A DNA stretch of 64,000 nucleotides from Arcobacter sp. EP1 (GTDB lineage Bacteria; Campylobacterota; Campylobacteria; Campylobacterales; Arcobacteraceae): NCBI GenBank assembly GCA_001655195.1, contig LPNY01000086.1, positions 76,891-140,890 of the forward strand. The letters are read 5' to 3'. A program made the translations under genes and the position numbers. Positions 1 to 9,081 of this stretch are shown here, piece after piece (the first letter of the stretch is position 1; each line of letters starts with the position of its first letter). Under the pieces are notes generated by a model. That model had not been told where the DNA came from. It was given only the letters and a program-made list of their open reading frames with translations, and ran no database searches.

Positions 1-468
1 GGACTTGTTATTTCGACATTTTTAGTCTCCAATGCCTTAGGTGGATTGATTTTTGCAAAATTAAAAAAACGACTATCCCACAAAGCGATATTTTTAATAG
101 GCTTATCTATTTTTGGTACGGGGTTTATAGGGTATGGGATAGTCACACAACTTAATATGTTTTTCTTTCCAGCACACATTGCAGGATTAGGCGCGGGTAT
201 TATGATGACCAATATAACAACATGGTTTTTAAAGTTTACGACAATAGAAAACAGAGTTAAAAGCTCAGGTTATTTTACCAGTGCTTTGTTCCTAGGACAG
301 TTCGCCTCTCCTATGATTTTCTTTAAGTTAGCAAATGATTTAGGTGTTCAAAACTTTTTGTTTGCATTGGGTGTGAGTCTATTTCTTATGATGATAGTGA
401 CACTGTTCATCATTAGTTTTAAACATAAGATGCCTAATGTTGCTGTATCAATGAACAAAAGAGTATAA
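1..468 (+). CDS. MFS transporter, C-terminal part (cut by window edge)
   Basis: The reading frame is open from base 1 to the stop at 466-468, so this is the 3' end of a longer gene. The translated part has about four hydrophobic segments separated by short basic loops (for example LKKRLSHK), and a glycine-rich helix (AGLGAGIMM), as in the C-terminal half of major facilitator superfamily carriers of the inner membrane. The substrate cannot be told. It ends 10 bp before ridA and could share its transcript, which would suggest export or uptake of an amino-acid-like compound. The family call is fairly safe; the substrate is unknown. Confidence 0.75.
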   Translation, partial: GLVISTFLVSNALGGLIFAKLKKRLSHKAIFLIGLSIFGTGFIGYGIVTQLNMFFFPAHIAGLGAGIMMTNITTWFLKFTTIENRVKSSGYFTSALFLGQFASPMIFFKLANDLGVQNFLFALGVSLFLMMIVTLFIISFKHKMPNVAVSMNKRV

Positions 469-478
469 AAGGGAAAAA

Positions 479-853
479 ATGAAAGAAATTAAATCAATAA
501 ATGCACCTAAAGCAATAGGTCCGTATTCTCAAGGGGTTGAAAGGGATAACATAGTGTTTATCTCCGGACAATTACCCATTGATTCAACCACTGGAGAAAT
601 TATTGGAGATGATGTTTTAAGTCAGACAATACAGTCATTAGAAAATATTAAGCATATTGTAACTGAAGCAAATGCTTCTATGAATGATATCGTTAAAACG
701 ACTATTTTATTAAAAAATATTGGTGATTTTAACATTGTTAATGAAGTTTATGGCGAATATTTTTCAGAGCCATATCCAGCAAGAGCAACATATGAAGTTT
801 CTAAATTACCAAAAGGTGCTTTGATAGAAATTGAAGCAATAGCAATTAAATAA
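479..853 (+). CDS. ridA: RidA family enamine/imine deaminase
   Basis: A 124-residue protein of normal RidA length with the family hallmarks: the N-terminal [10 protein letters not shown] segment, FISGQLP, and the C-terminal YPARATYEV stretch whose arginine binds the substrate carboxylate, followed by IEIEAIA. RidA hydrolyses reactive 2-aminoacrylate and related enamines released by PLP enzymes, in the cytoplasm. It lies 19 bp upstream of a PLP-dependent C-S lyase that would release exactly that intermediate, so a protective partnership is a reasonable inference. A GGGAAAA ribosome site precedes the ATG. Confidence 0.93.
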   Translation: MKEIKSINAPKAIGPYSQGVERDNIVFISGQLPIDSTTGEIIGDDVLSQTIQSLENIKHIVTEANASMNDIVKTTILLKNIGDFNIVNEVYGEYFSEPYPARATYEVSKLPKGALIEIEAIAIK

Positions 854-872
854 AAAATAAAAAAGGATAAAA

Positions 873-2060
873 ATGTTTGAACAAGTAGCAGACCACACAA
901 AAGTAAAAGTTGTAAAAAGAGATGAGATTTTTCAACAAAATTATTTTGGATCAACTGAACTATTACCATTTTGGGTTGCTGATATGGACTTTGAAACTAC
1001 GCCAAATGTAAAAAATGCTTTACGTGATAGAGTTGATAATGGATTGTTTGGTTATGAAAAAAGTATTGATGGACTAAAGAAATCAGCTATCAATTGGTTT
1101 GATAGAAGGCACAATTGGGTAATGGATAAACAAAATTTAAGAACAAGTCCCAGTATTATGGCTTCGATTGGTATCTTAATTAATCTATTAACAAAAGAAG
1201 GCGATGGAGTATTAGTACAAACACCATCTTTTCCAAAGTTCTTACATGTAGTACCAAATAACGGTAGAAAATTAATTCAAAGCCCCTTAAAACTTATAGA
1301 TGGAAGATATGAAATTGATTTTGAAGATTTTGAAGAAAAAGCAAAAGAAGCTAAGGTATTTATTCTTTGTAACCCTCACAACCCAGTTGGTAGAGTTTGG
1401 ACTAGTGATGAACTAAACAGACTTGGCAAAATTGCAAAAGAAAATGATATGTATATCATCTCCGATGAAATCCATAGCGATATCATTTTTAAAGGAAATA
1501 CATTTATTCCTTATGGTTCACTTTCAGATGAGTTAACACAAATGTCTATTTCTTTATTATCTCCAGCTAAGACATTTAACTTACCATCAAATAGTAGTAG
1601 TTTTTTATACTCTACAAATAAAGATGTTTTAGAAAAATTTGATAAATTCATGCTAAATATGTATTTAGATAAAACAACAGCTTTAGAATCAATAGCAATG
1701 GAAACTGCATACAACACGGGTGAAGAGTGGCTTGATAAGCTTTTAGTTCATGTAGAAGATACGGTTGATTATATAGATGAATATTTCAAAGAAAATATTC
1801 CACAAATCAAAGTTACTAAAACAGAAGGAATGTATTTAGTATGGCTTGATTTTAGAGAATTAAATCTTGATGCACAAGAGTTTAATCAATTACTTGTTGA
1901 TGAAGGTATTGCTTTAAATCCTGGAAATTGGTTTGGAAAAGCTGGTATTGGCTTTTTAAGAATGAATATAGCTACATCGAGAGATATGATTAATCAAGGG
2001 TTAGAGATTATAAAAAGAGTTGTAGATAAAAGAATAAACAAACCTGCTAGATGTTGTTAA
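873..2060 (+). CDS. PatB/MalY-type PLP C-S lyase (cystathionine beta-lyase-like)
   Basis: A 395-residue fold-type I aminotransferase-like protein. The N-terminal LPFWVADMDF motif, CNPHNPVGRVW, the SDEIHSDI aspartate motif that contacts the pyridine nitrogen, and the Schiff-base lysine in LSPAKTFNL are diagnostic of the MalY/PatB subgroup, which cleaves cystathionine or cysteine to pyruvate, ammonia and a thiol. It sits between ridA and serine acetyltransferase, consistent with sulfur amino-acid turnover. The C terminus ends in two cysteines (ARCC), which is unusual. Cysteine desulfhydrase and cystathionine lyase activities cannot be separated from sequence. Confidence 0.88.
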   Translation: MFEQVADHTKVKVVKRDEIFQQNYFGSTELLPFWVADMDFETTPNVKNALRDRVDNGLFGYEKSIDGLKKSAINWFDRRHNWVMDKQNLRTSPSIMASIGILINLLTKEGDGVLVQTPSFPKFLHVVPNNGRKLIQSPLKLIDGRYEIDFEDFEEKAKEAKVFILCNPHNPVGRVWTSDELNRLGKIAKENDMYIISDEIHSDIIFKGNTFIPYGSLSDELTQMSISLLSPAKTFNLPSNSSSFLYSTNKDVLEKFDKFMLNMYLDKTTALESIAMETAYNTGEEWLDKLLVHVEDTVDYIDEYFKENIPQIKVTKTEGMYLVWLDFRELNLDAQEFNQLLVDEGIALNPGNWFGKAGIGFLRMNIATSRDMINQGLEIIKRVVDKRINKPARCC

Positions 2061-2066
2061 AAAATA

Positions 2067-2091
2067 AAAAGGAGTGATTTTTACTCCTTTT
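2067..2091 (+). terminator. hairpin after the PatB-like gene
   Basis: A 9-bp perfect stem (AAAAGGAGT / ACTCCTTTT) with a 7-nt T-rich loop lies just past the stop codon. It has no long T run after it, so it may be a weak terminator or an RNA 3' end that lets some transcription continue into cysE. Confidence 0.5.
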
Positions 2092-2112
2092 AGCTAAAAG
2101 AGAGAACTTATT

Positions 2113-2841
2113 ATGAAAAGAAATAAAACATTATCATTATGGAAACAAATCAAAGAAGATTTTTTAGTCCCGAAAAAAAATGATCCTGCACTATCATCAT
2201 CTCTAGAATTAATATTTAACTATCCAGGTGTTTGGGCAATCATTTATCATAGATTTGCAAATAGATTATACAAAAGAAATTTCAAGTTTATAGCTAGACT
2301 CATTATGAGCCTTGCACAATTTTTATGCAAAATGGATATCCATCCAGCAGCAACTATAGGTAGACGTGTGTTTATCGATCATGGAATTGGTGTAGTAATA
2401 GGTGAGACAACAATTATTGAAGACGATGTTTTAATCTATCAAGGTGTTACTCTTGGAGGAGTTAGCCTTAGTAAAGGGAAACGCCATCCAACAATAAAAG
2501 CAAATTCTGTTATAGGAAGTGGAGCTAAAGTATTAGGAAATATCACAATAGGAGAAAACGGAAAAGTAGGAGCTAATTCAGTTGTAGTAAAAGATGTTCC
2601 CAATAACTCTACCGCTGTTGGAATACCTGCTAAAGTAGTTCAAAAAAGTGATAAAAATGGAAAACTCAATCATTCTGATTTGCCTGATATTAACAAAGAG
2701 ATGTTTGAGTATTTATTCAAAAGAGTTGCACTTTTAGAACACTTTATGAAAGAACATGATTGCCTTGGGCTGATTGAAGGAAACCAGAATTTAGAATTGA
2801 TTTATAAAAAATTTATTAATGCAATGAATAGTATAAAATAG
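2113..2841 (+). CDS. cysE: serine O-acetyltransferase (CysE/EpsC type)
   Basis: A 242-residue protein with a left-handed beta-helix of hexapeptide repeats. Visible signatures are FIDHGIGVVIGET with the catalytic histidine, YQGVTLGG, the lysine-rich KGKRHPTI loop, and GIPAKVV. The enzyme transfers acetyl from acetyl-CoA to serine, the first committed step of cysteine synthesis. Its short N-terminal region resembles the EpsC/short CysE class rather than the enterobacterial enzyme. The neighbouring C-S lyase and RidA fit a cysteine and methionine theme. About 50 C-terminal residues follow the hexapeptide core. Confidence 0.92.
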   Translation: MKRNKTLSLWKQIKEDFLVPKKNDPALSSSLELIFNYPGVWAIIYHRFANRLYKRNFKFIARLIMSLAQFLCKMDIHPAATIGRRVFIDHGIGVVIGETTIIEDDVLIYQGVTLGGVSLSKGKRHPTIKANSVIGSGAKVLGNITIGENGKVGANSVVVKDVPNNSTAVGIPAKVVQKSDKNGKLNHSDLPDINKEMFEYLFKRVALLEHFMKEHDCLGLIEGNQNLELIYKKFINAMNSIK

Positions 2842-2906
2842 AGATAAAAGACTTTATTTTCTCTAAACAAAAAAGATGTATACTTTACGACTTAATGAGG
2901 TGAAAA

Positions 2907-4274
2907 ATGAAAACATATGATTTAATTATTATTGGTGGTGGACGAGCTTCTAATTTAGCCGTGACGGCTGCTAGTCTAGGAAAAAAGGTTGCGTTGATTG
3001 AAAAGACAAGTTTAGGGGGTACTTGCCCAAATAGAGGCTGTGTACCATCTAAACTGCTCATTGGTTATGCCCATGTAGCACGTGCAGTCAAAGAGTCTTC
3101 CCGACACTTTATTGATGCAACCATTGAAAATATAGATGTTCAAAAGATATTTGATAAAACCAATGCTTATGTGGGCAGTATTGATAGCCGATATGAGTCC
3201 CGTATGGATGGGGTTGATGTTTACAGAGGTGTTGGCTCTTTTGTAGAAAATAAAGTCATTGATGTTAATGGTGAAAAGCTAACTGCCACAAATATTGTAA
3301 TTGCAACAGGAACACGACCTATAGAAGTACCCCATGAAAAAGCATGGAGTAGTGATACTATTTTTCCCTTTGAGAAAGAGATTCCAAAGAGCATCACAGT
3401 AGTTGGTTCTGGATTTATTGCTGTTGAGTTGGCAAACTTTTTTGATGCGGTTGGAATAAAGACAACATTAATTGCTCGAAGTAATCATTTGTTGTCCAAT
3501 GAAGATAAAGAGATATCGGAAATATTTAAAGAAGAGTTCATTAAAAATGTCAAAGTGCTTTTTAAAACTACTGTTGAAAGAATAAGTCACGAACATAATG
3601 AATTTACGCTAAATCTTATATCAAATGATGAAAAAACAACTCACAAAAGTGAAGCATTACTTTATGCAACAGGGCGAGTTTCAAATGCAGATTTGTTAGG
3701 CTTACAAAACACAGATATCGAAGTTAATGAAAGAGGTTTTATCAAACGTGATGAAAACTTTCAAACAAAAGTAGAGGGTGTTTACGTCGTAGGTGATGCT
3801 TCAGGAAATCATATGTTACAACACGCCGCGGCCTTTGAAGTAAACCATTTAGGAAAGATGTTATACAAAGAGGAAAAAGAACCCCACCAGTTTAAGTATA
3901 TGCCCCACGCAGTATTCACTGACCCCGAAGTTGCAAGTGTTGGAAAAACGCAAGAACAGCTAGAGGAACAAGGTATAACATATGTTTCAACAACTACTGA
4001 TTGGTTAGCTAGTGCAAAAGCAATGTCCTTACGTATTAAGTATCCTCGAACAAAACTGCTGATTGACCCAAATAGTTATGAGATACTAGGTGCCCATATG
4101 ATTGGTCCAGAGAGTGCTACCATGATGCATCAAGTTTTGGCAATCATGCACCTTGATAATGATATCCGACATTTAAAAGAGATGTTATATATTCACCCCG
4201 CATTAAGTGAAGCATTATTACCAGCAGCTGTTAATGCAGTTAAAAAAGTAGAAGAGTATAATGCTGTTAAATAA
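2907..4274 (+). CDS. class I pyridine nucleotide-disulfide oxidoreductase
   Basis: A 455-residue FAD/NAD(P)H flavoprotein. It has an N-terminal dinucleotide motif (IIIGGGRAS), the redox-active disulfide in GGTCPNRGCVPSK, a second Rossmann motif (VVGSGFIAVE), the FAD-binding YVVGDAS segment, and a C-terminal dimerisation domain ending with the His-Glu pair in HPALSEALLP. It belongs with dihydrolipoamide dehydrogenase, mercuric reductase-like and mycothione reductase-like proteins. There is no N-terminal metal domain and no C-terminal cysteine pair, so it is not a classical MerA. No lipoyl-enzyme genes are adjacent; the substrate is unassigned. Confidence 0.85.
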   Translation: MKTYDLIIIGGGRASNLAVTAASLGKKVALIEKTSLGGTCPNRGCVPSKLLIGYAHVARAVKESSRHFIDATIENIDVQKIFDKTNAYVGSIDSRYESRMDGVDVYRGVGSFVENKVIDVNGEKLTATNIVIATGTRPIEVPHEKAWSSDTIFPFEKEIPKSITVVGSGFIAVELANFFDAVGIKTTLIARSNHLLSNEDKEISEIFKEEFIKNVKVLFKTTVERISHEHNEFTLNLISNDEKTTHKSEALLYATGRVSNADLLGLQNTDIEVNERGFIKRDENFQTKVEGVYVVGDASGNHMLQHAAAFEVNHLGKMLYKEEKEPHQFKYMPHAVFTDPEVASVGKTQEQLEEQGITYVSTTTDWLASAKAMSLRIKYPRTKLLIDPNSYEILGAHMIGPESATMMHQVLAIMHLDNDIRHLKEMLYIHPALSEALLPAAVNAVKKVEEYNAVK

Positions 4275-4275
4275 T

Positions 4276-4300
4276 ATTATAAACACTTAGATATTATAAT
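4276..4300. promoter_or_regulatory. possible ArsR-family operator
   Basis: An inverted repeat, ATTATAA with 11 bases then TTATAAT, lies 23-47 bp upstream of the chosen ArsR start. ArsR/SmtB repressors usually bind AT-rich inverted repeats over their own promoter. The region is AT-rich, so chance is a real alternative. Confidence 0.3.
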
Positions 4301-4322
4301 ACCCATAATAAAAGGAATGGGA

Positions 4323-4625
4323 ATGAAAGAAGAAGAACTCGTAAACTGTTTAGCGCAACTTGGAAATATCACACGACTTAGAATTTTTAGGCTTTTAGTT
4401 AAAGCTGGAAAAAAAGGTTTAAGTGTAGGAAAAATACAAGAAGAACTAAATGTACCTGGTTCAACACTTTCTCACCATTTAACAAAACTCTCTACGTTAA
4501 ACTTAATCTCTCAAGAACGAGAGGGTAGAGTATTACACTGTACAGCGAACTATAAACTACTCGATAATGTTATTAGTGAACTCAAAGATCAGTGTTGTAT
4601 TGGTGATGAAGAGACTAACTGTTAA
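4323..4625 (+). CDS. ArsR/SmtB-family winged-helix regulator
   Basis: A 100-residue regulator. The N-terminal LGNITRLRIFRLL and the recognition-helix region PGSTLSHHLTKLSTLNLI are typical of ArsR proteins. The start at 4323 is preferred over an in-frame ATG at 4317, because AAAGGA at 4311-4316 is then correctly spaced. Cysteines near the start (LVNC) and a C-terminal QCC plus a terminal NC could form a thiol metal or metalloid site, although the classical CVC motif is absent. It lies between a flavin disulfide reductase and a VOC protein; no arsenic resistance genes are visible. Confidence 0.85.
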   Translation: MKEEELVNCLAQLGNITRLRIFRLLVKAGKKGLSVGKIQEELNVPGSTLSHHLTKLSTLNLISQEREGRVLHCTANYKLLDNVISELKDQCCIGDEETNC

Positions 4626-4643
4626 CAATAAAAGGACTTTTAC

Positions 4644-4997
4644 ATGAATCAACATGAAAAGATAAACTACATTGAGTTTCCCGTCAAAAGTTTGCATCGA
4701 ACAAAGAAGTTTTTTTCAACCGTTTTTGCATGGACTTTTGAAGATTATGGTGAAGAGTATACTGCTTTTAGTGATGGTGTTATGAAGGGAGGGTTCTTTA
4801 AATCTCCATTGAGTGCCTCGACAAACCAAGGAAGCGTTCTGATTATCTTTTACAGTGATGATTTAGAAAAAACATTAAAAAAAGTTCTTGAAGCAGGTGG
4901 TGAAGTGGTACAGGAAATATTTGCTTTCCCTGGTGGCAGACGTTTTCATTTTAGTGATGTCAGCGGTAATGAGTTTGCTGTATGGTCAGAGGTTTAA
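4644..4997 (+). CDS. VOC (glyoxalase/bleomycin-resistance fold) protein
   Basis: A 117-residue protein with the two-beta-alpha-beta module pattern of the vicinal oxygen chelate superfamily. The first strand IEFPVKSL is followed by KKFFSTVFAWTFEDYG, and the last segment FSDVSGNEFAVWS matches the usual GNxFxLW ending with a metal-ligand glutamate position. The substrate is unknown. It follows the ArsR gene by 18 bp and probably shares its transcript. Its stop codon lies inside a hairpin shared with the convergent gene downstream. Confidence 0.85.
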   Translation: MNQHEKINYIEFPVKSLHRTKKFFSTVFAWTFEDYGEEYTAFSDGVMKGGFFKSPLSASTNQGSVLIIFYSDDLEKTLKKVLEAGGEVVQEIFAFPGGRRFHFSDVSGNEFAVWSEV

Positions 4998-5020
4998 AAG
5001 AGTTAAAAAACTCTTTTAAA
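4993..5020. terminator. bidirectional terminator between convergent genes
   Basis: A perfect 12-bp stem, TTTAAAAGAGTT / AACTCTTTTAAA, with a 4-A loop. It overlaps the stop codon of the VOC gene and the stop codon of the minus-strand gene. T-rich flanks exist in both directions. Confidence 0.75.
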
Positions 5021-5537
5021 TAATTACCTCGTCGTTAGCAGTCTCTCTAACCGTATCTATTTTAAAGCACTCATTGGCAATATTTCGTGGTGTCATATCT
5101 CCATAAAGTTTTATGATTTTATTCATTGTTTTAAATTCATCTACATTAAATAGCTCTTCATCAAAACCCTCTTCCATTTTGATAAACTGTAACTCAACAA
5201 ATTTTTCTTTATCGATTATCTCAATATCAATATAATCTAACAGTTCTTGAATAACAAAAAGTCTTTCGTCATCTTCATCTAAGTCTTCATTATTTGCAAT
5301 AATATCAAATACTTCACCCAAAATTCTTGGTTTTGGATTTCGGTTTGTTTTTACATACTCTTCATTAAAGATTTTTTCTCCACAGTTTTCTTGATGGTTA
5401 TAGTCCATTAAAAACAACATAATTGATAGTTTTTTATCATTAAGATGAGCAACTTTTTTATCTAGTAAGTAGATGATTGCATTGGCAATTTTTACAATAT
5501 CAAATTTCAAATATTCTCCTTGATTGGTAAGACGCAT
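5016..5537 (-). CDS. Panacea/SocA-like (DUF4065) domain protein
   Basis: A 173-residue acidic protein. The N-terminal pattern IVKIANAIIYLLDK, then the KLSIMLFLMDYNHQENCGEKIFNEEYV stretch read in pieces (Lys-Leu helix, tyrosine-containing helix, short beta hairpin) and NRNPKPRILGEVF resemble the Panacea domain found in SocA antitoxins and phage GepA proteins. That domain often acts as a chaperone-like antitoxin beside variable toxins. Here both neighbours are unrelated genes, so no toxin partner is evident. The assignment rests on motif pattern only. Confidence 0.5.
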   Translation of the reverse strand: MRLTNQGEYLKFDIVKIANAIIYLLDKKVAHLNDKKLSIMLFLMDYNHQENCGEKIFNEEYVKTNRNPKPRILGEVFDIIANNEDLDEDDERLFVIQELLDYIDIEIIDKEKFVELQFIKMEEGFDEELFNVDEFKTMNKIIKLYGDMTPRNIANECFKIDTVRETANDEVII

Positions 5538-5693
5538 GATAGTTAAATCTTGGTTAAGGGCTGATTATAGAAGCTTATATTGTGTTCTGTATAAAAATAA
5601 TTTTATCTTGTTACCATTATGTCACCAATCACTTGTATCATTTCTCACAATGAATAGTAAATAATTTAAAAAATAATTAATACAAGGAAACAT

Positions 5694-8408
5694 ATGCGAG
5701 GATTAACAATCAATTTAAAACTTATTCTTTTGATTATCTCAAGTCTCTTACTCTTATCAATAATCACCTTATCAGTGAGTGTTTTTGAAAGCATACAACA
5801 TTCAAAAGAGGATAAGTTAGAACAGCTCAGTTCAATCACAGCTGCCAAAAAGCAACATATTGAAAACTACTTTAATCGGATTGAAGGACTCATCGTCTCA
5901 ACAGCAAGCGCAGCATCTACTGGGGATGCATTTAAGTATATGGGACGATACTTTTATAAAATAAAAGATGAAACTTCTATGGACATCACAGTTGATAAAG
6001 CTAAAAAAGAAGTTAGAAAGCATTACGAACAACACTATATAAACCGAATCAATTTTGATTTATCAGGAGTTAGTTCTAAAAAGCCAGTTGAACACTATCT
6101 TCCCAAAATTGATGATGCTATTTTGGCACAGTATATGTATATTGTTAAAAATGAAGCACCCGTTGGCAAAAAAAATATCATGATAGAATCGAGTACGTTA
6201 ACCTCAAGTTATACTTTGAACCACACAAAGTTCCATGAGACCTATAATACGATTCTAGAAAAGTTTAGACTTGCTGATATCTTTTTTGTTGATAAAAAGG
6301 GAACAGTTATTTATAGTGCTTTTAAAGAAAAAGATTATGCAACCAATCTGAAAACTGGTGCTTATTCAAACAGTGGTTTAGCGCAAGTTAATGAAAAAGC
6401 TCAAAAACTAAAAAAAGGTGAAGTTTCTTTTGTTGATTTTAAACCTTATGAAGCAAATTATAATAAGCCATCATCATTTATTGCAACACCTGTGTTTAAC
6501 AAACGAGGAAAACGAGTAGGAAATTTGGTCTTTCAATTTCCTATTGATGTGATTGATGAGATAATGAACTTTGAAGGCAAATTCGAAGAGGCTGGTTTAG
6601 GTAATAGTGGAAACAGTTATTTAGTTGGACCTGACCATACTATGCGAAATGATTATCGTTTTATTAAACAAGTTGATAACCAAAATACAAAAAGCTCAGG
6701 TACGACAGTAGGCTTTTTAAGTGTTAAAAGCAAATCAACTGCCCAAGCACTTGTTAATAAAACAGGTGCCCATGAGATTGTAAACTTTAGAGGAGAAGAG
6801 GTATTAAGCTCTTATAGTAGTGTGAATGTTTTTGGTCAAAATTGGGCAATCATTTCTGAAATCAATCTTGATGAAGCCTTGGCTCCTACCATTGAATTAA
6901 ACATCATATTAGCGCTCATTTCATTAGTTGTTTTAATAGCTATTATTCTTGTTACTATAGTGGCTTTGAGAAACAGTGTAATACGACCCTTGAAAAAGTT
7001 TGAAGATGGATTAGTTGGGTTTTTTAGTTACCTCAATAATGAAACCCATGAAGTAGTACCTTTAGATGATAGTGCAAATGATGAAATAGGAAATATGTCC
7101 CATGTGATTAATAAGAATATCCATAGGGTTAAACAATCCCTTGAAAGTGATAGAGAATTGCTTAATGAAACAGTACAAGTACTCTCAGAGTTTGAAAAAG
7201 GTGATTTATGTCAACGTATCACAAAAAGTTCAAGCAATCCAGCATTAAATGAACTCAAAGATGTTCTAAATAATATGGGCAATAACTTAGAGTTCAATAT
7301 TGAAAACATCTTAGCAATTCTAGAACAGTACACTCATTACAACTATTTGAATAAAGTTGATACACAAGGGTTAAAAGAACACCTACTCAAACTAGCAACA
7401 GGTGTTAATTCACTAGGGGATGCTATTACACAAACCTTAGTTGAAAACAAAACCAATGGCTTAAAACTGGATCAAAGCTCTGATATTCTCATTGAAAGTG
7501 TACGAATATTGAGTAATAACACCAATGAAGCAGCAGCCTCTATTGAACAAACATCAGCAGCGCTGGAACAAATCAACAGTAATGTGGAAGCCAATAATCA
7601 AAATGTTGATAACATGTCTTCTTACGCCCAAGAGGTTACCGTTGCTGTAAAAGAGGGGGAAACCTTAGCGAATAAAACAACAGTAGCTATGGATGAGATT
7701 AATGTTCAAGTAAGCTCAATCAATGATGCAATCACCGTTATTGATAAGATTGCTTTTCAAACCAATATTTTATCGCTTAATGCGGCTGTTGAAGCGGCAA
7801 CTGCTGGAGAAGCTGGTAAAGGGTTTGCTGTTGTTGCTCAAGAGGTGCGAAACCTAGCAGGAAGAAGTGCGCAAGCAGCCAAAGAGATTAAAGCGTTAGT
7901 AACCAATGCTAATGTTAAAGCTAACGAAGGTAAAGTTATTGCTGATTCAATGATAGAGGGGTATTCAACGCTAAGTAATAATATTAATAATACCATTGAA
8001 CTTATCAACAGTGTTTCAACCGCATCAAAAGAGCAACAGTTAGGAATCCAACAAGTAAGTGATGCTGTGAGTCAACTAGACCGTCAAACTCAAGAAAATG
8101 CGGCTATTGCACAAAATACAAATGCCGTTGCTAGTGATACGGATAAAATTTCAAAACGTGTAGTTTCTAATGCCAATGCCAAAGAGTTCCATGGTAAAAA
8201 TGAGATTAAAATCAAAAAAGCAAAAGAGAAAAAGATTTTAAAGAAAACTCTCAAAGCCTTTTCAAGTGGTGATGATGAAAAAATTAAAGCACTAAAAAAA
8301 CAGAAGAAAAAGGGGTTAGAGTTTAATGGCATTAAACCAAAAGTAAAAGATGCAAAGATTCATACCAATAGAGTCTTTGATGAAGATGATGCTTGGGAGA
8401 GTTTTTAA
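5694..8408 (+). CDS. methyl-accepting chemotaxis protein with C-terminal pentapeptide
   Basis: A 904-residue chemoreceptor. A first membrane helix (about residues 8-28) is followed by a large periplasmic sensor of about 370 residues, probably a Cache-type domain, and a second helix at about 403-425. A long HAMP-like and coiled region follows, then the conserved cytoplasmic signalling tip [17 protein letters not shown] near residue 690 and [11 protein letters not shown]. After the coiled bundle is a lysine-rich linker ending in DDAWESF, which matches the xWxxF tether for CheR/CheB. The ligand is unknown. An AAGGAAA ribosome site precedes the ATG. Confidence 0.93.
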   Translation: MRGLTINLKLILLIISSLLLLSIITLSVSVFESIQHSKEDKLEQLSSITAAKKQHIENYFNRIEGLIVSTASAASTGDAFKYMGRYFYKIKDETSMDITVDKAKKEVRKHYEQHYINRINFDLSGVSSKKPVEHYLPKIDDAILAQYMYIVKNEAPVGKKNIMIESSTLTSSYTLNHTKFHETYNTILEKFRLADIFFVDKKGTVIYSAFKEKDYATNLKTGAYSNSGLAQVNEKAQKLKKGEVSFVDFKPYEANYNKPSSFIATPVFNKRGKRVGNLVFQFPIDVIDEIMNFEGKFEEAGLGNSGNSYLVGPDHTMRNDYRFIKQVDNQNTKSSGTTVGFLSVKSKSTAQALVNKTGAHEIVNFRGEEVLSSYSSVNVFGQNWAIISEINLDEALAPTIELNIILALISLVVLIAIILVTIVALRNSVIRPLKKFEDGLVGFFSYLNNETHEVVPLDDSANDEIGNMSHVINKNIHRVKQSLESDRELLNETVQVLSEFEKGDLCQRITKSSSNPALNELKDVLNNMGNNLEFNIENILAILEQYTHYNYLNKVDTQGLKEHLLKLATGVNSLGDAITQTLVENKTNGLKLDQSSDILIESVRILSNNTNEAAASIEQTSAALEQINSNVEANNQNVDNMSSYAQEVTVAVKEGETLANKTTVAMDEINVQVSSINDAITVIDKIAFQTNILSLNAAVEAATAGEAGKGFAVVAQEVRNLAGRSAQAAKEIKALVTNANVKANEGKVIADSMIEGYSTLSNNINNTIELINSVSTASKEQQLGIQQVSDAVSQLDRQTQENAAIAQNTNAVASDTDKISKRVVSNANAKEFHGKNEIKIKKAKEKKILKKTLKAFSSGDDEKIKALKKQKKKGLEFNGIKPKVKDAKIHTNRVFDEDDAWESF

Positions 8409-8412
8409 CTCC

Positions 8413-9081
8413 CTACAGCATATCCAAGGCATTTTGATTAAATTTGTGAGTTTTATGAGCTGTTTTGATGACAATATTTTTTTGAGCCAACTCTTTAAAG
8501 AGTTTGATTAAGGTTGGTTTTGAAATAGAAATCTCTGCCATAATATCACTGTATGAAGCAATTAGTTCATCGTTATTGTTGAGGTTGTTCATGATGTATT
8601 TGACAACTTCAACTTGTTTACTGTCTGTTATGGCTGAAATTGTTTTAATAACGTTGGCATTTTTTTGTATCTCTTTTTCTTGAATATGAGGTAACAAAAT
8701 ATCATGTAAAGTATTGAGTAACTCTTTAACATTGATAGGTTTAACTATATAGTTTTCAACTTTGAGTTTAATAGCATCCAATAGATACTTTGTATCAGTA
8801 TGTGCTGTGGTTAATATTGTAGGGACTTTAATATTCTCTTCTTCTTGCAAGGTTCGTAAGAAGTCAATACCATTTTCATTTTCCAATAAGATATCAGAAA
8901 CAATAACATCAATATGTTCACTCTTGATAATTTGCATAGCTGCTTGAGATGTTTTGACAGCATATACATTGTTAACAAAGTCATCCAAGATATCTTTTGT
9001 ATGAGTTAGTAATGAATCATCATCCTCTAAATAGAGTATGTTAAAGTTATTTAAAATATTCAAATTTCTATTGGTTATCAT
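8413..9081 (-). CDS. response regulator, REC plus winged-helix output
   Basis: A 222-residue regulator. The receiver has acidic residues in NILYLEDDD, the phosphoacceptor aspartate in VIVSDILLENENG, the threonine in PTILTTA and the lysine in YIVKPINV. The C-terminal 70 residues (SYSDIMAEISISKPTLIKLFKELAQKNIV read as short helices) look like a winged HTH that binds DNA. It overlaps the upstream kinase gene by 14 bp, so the two are a cognate pair. Being last in the binding-protein-kinase-regulator operon, it probably controls the divergent formate dehydrogenase genes; that target is inferred. Confidence 0.88.
   Translation of the reverse strand: MITNRNLNILNNFNILYLEDDDSLLTHTKDILDDFVNNVYAVKTSQAAMQIIKSEHIDVIVSDILLENENGIDFLRTLQEEENIKVPTILTTAHTDTKYLLDAIKLKVENYIVKPINVKELLNTLHDILLPHIQEKEIQKNANVIKTISAITDSKQVEVVKYIMNNLNNNDELIASYSDIMAEISISKPTLIKLFKELAQKNIVIKTAHKTHKFNQNALDML

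Noticed and set aside
2907..4625. Mercury or arsenic resistance cassette (MerA-like plus ArsR)
   Set aside because: No metal-binding domain or C-terminal cysteine pair in the oxidoreductase, and no merT, arsB or arsC nearby.
8090..8332. Minus-strand frame of 80 codons inside the chemoreceptor gene
   Set aside because: It is antisense to the conserved receptor C terminus; phenylalanine-rich as expected from lysine-rich sense codons.
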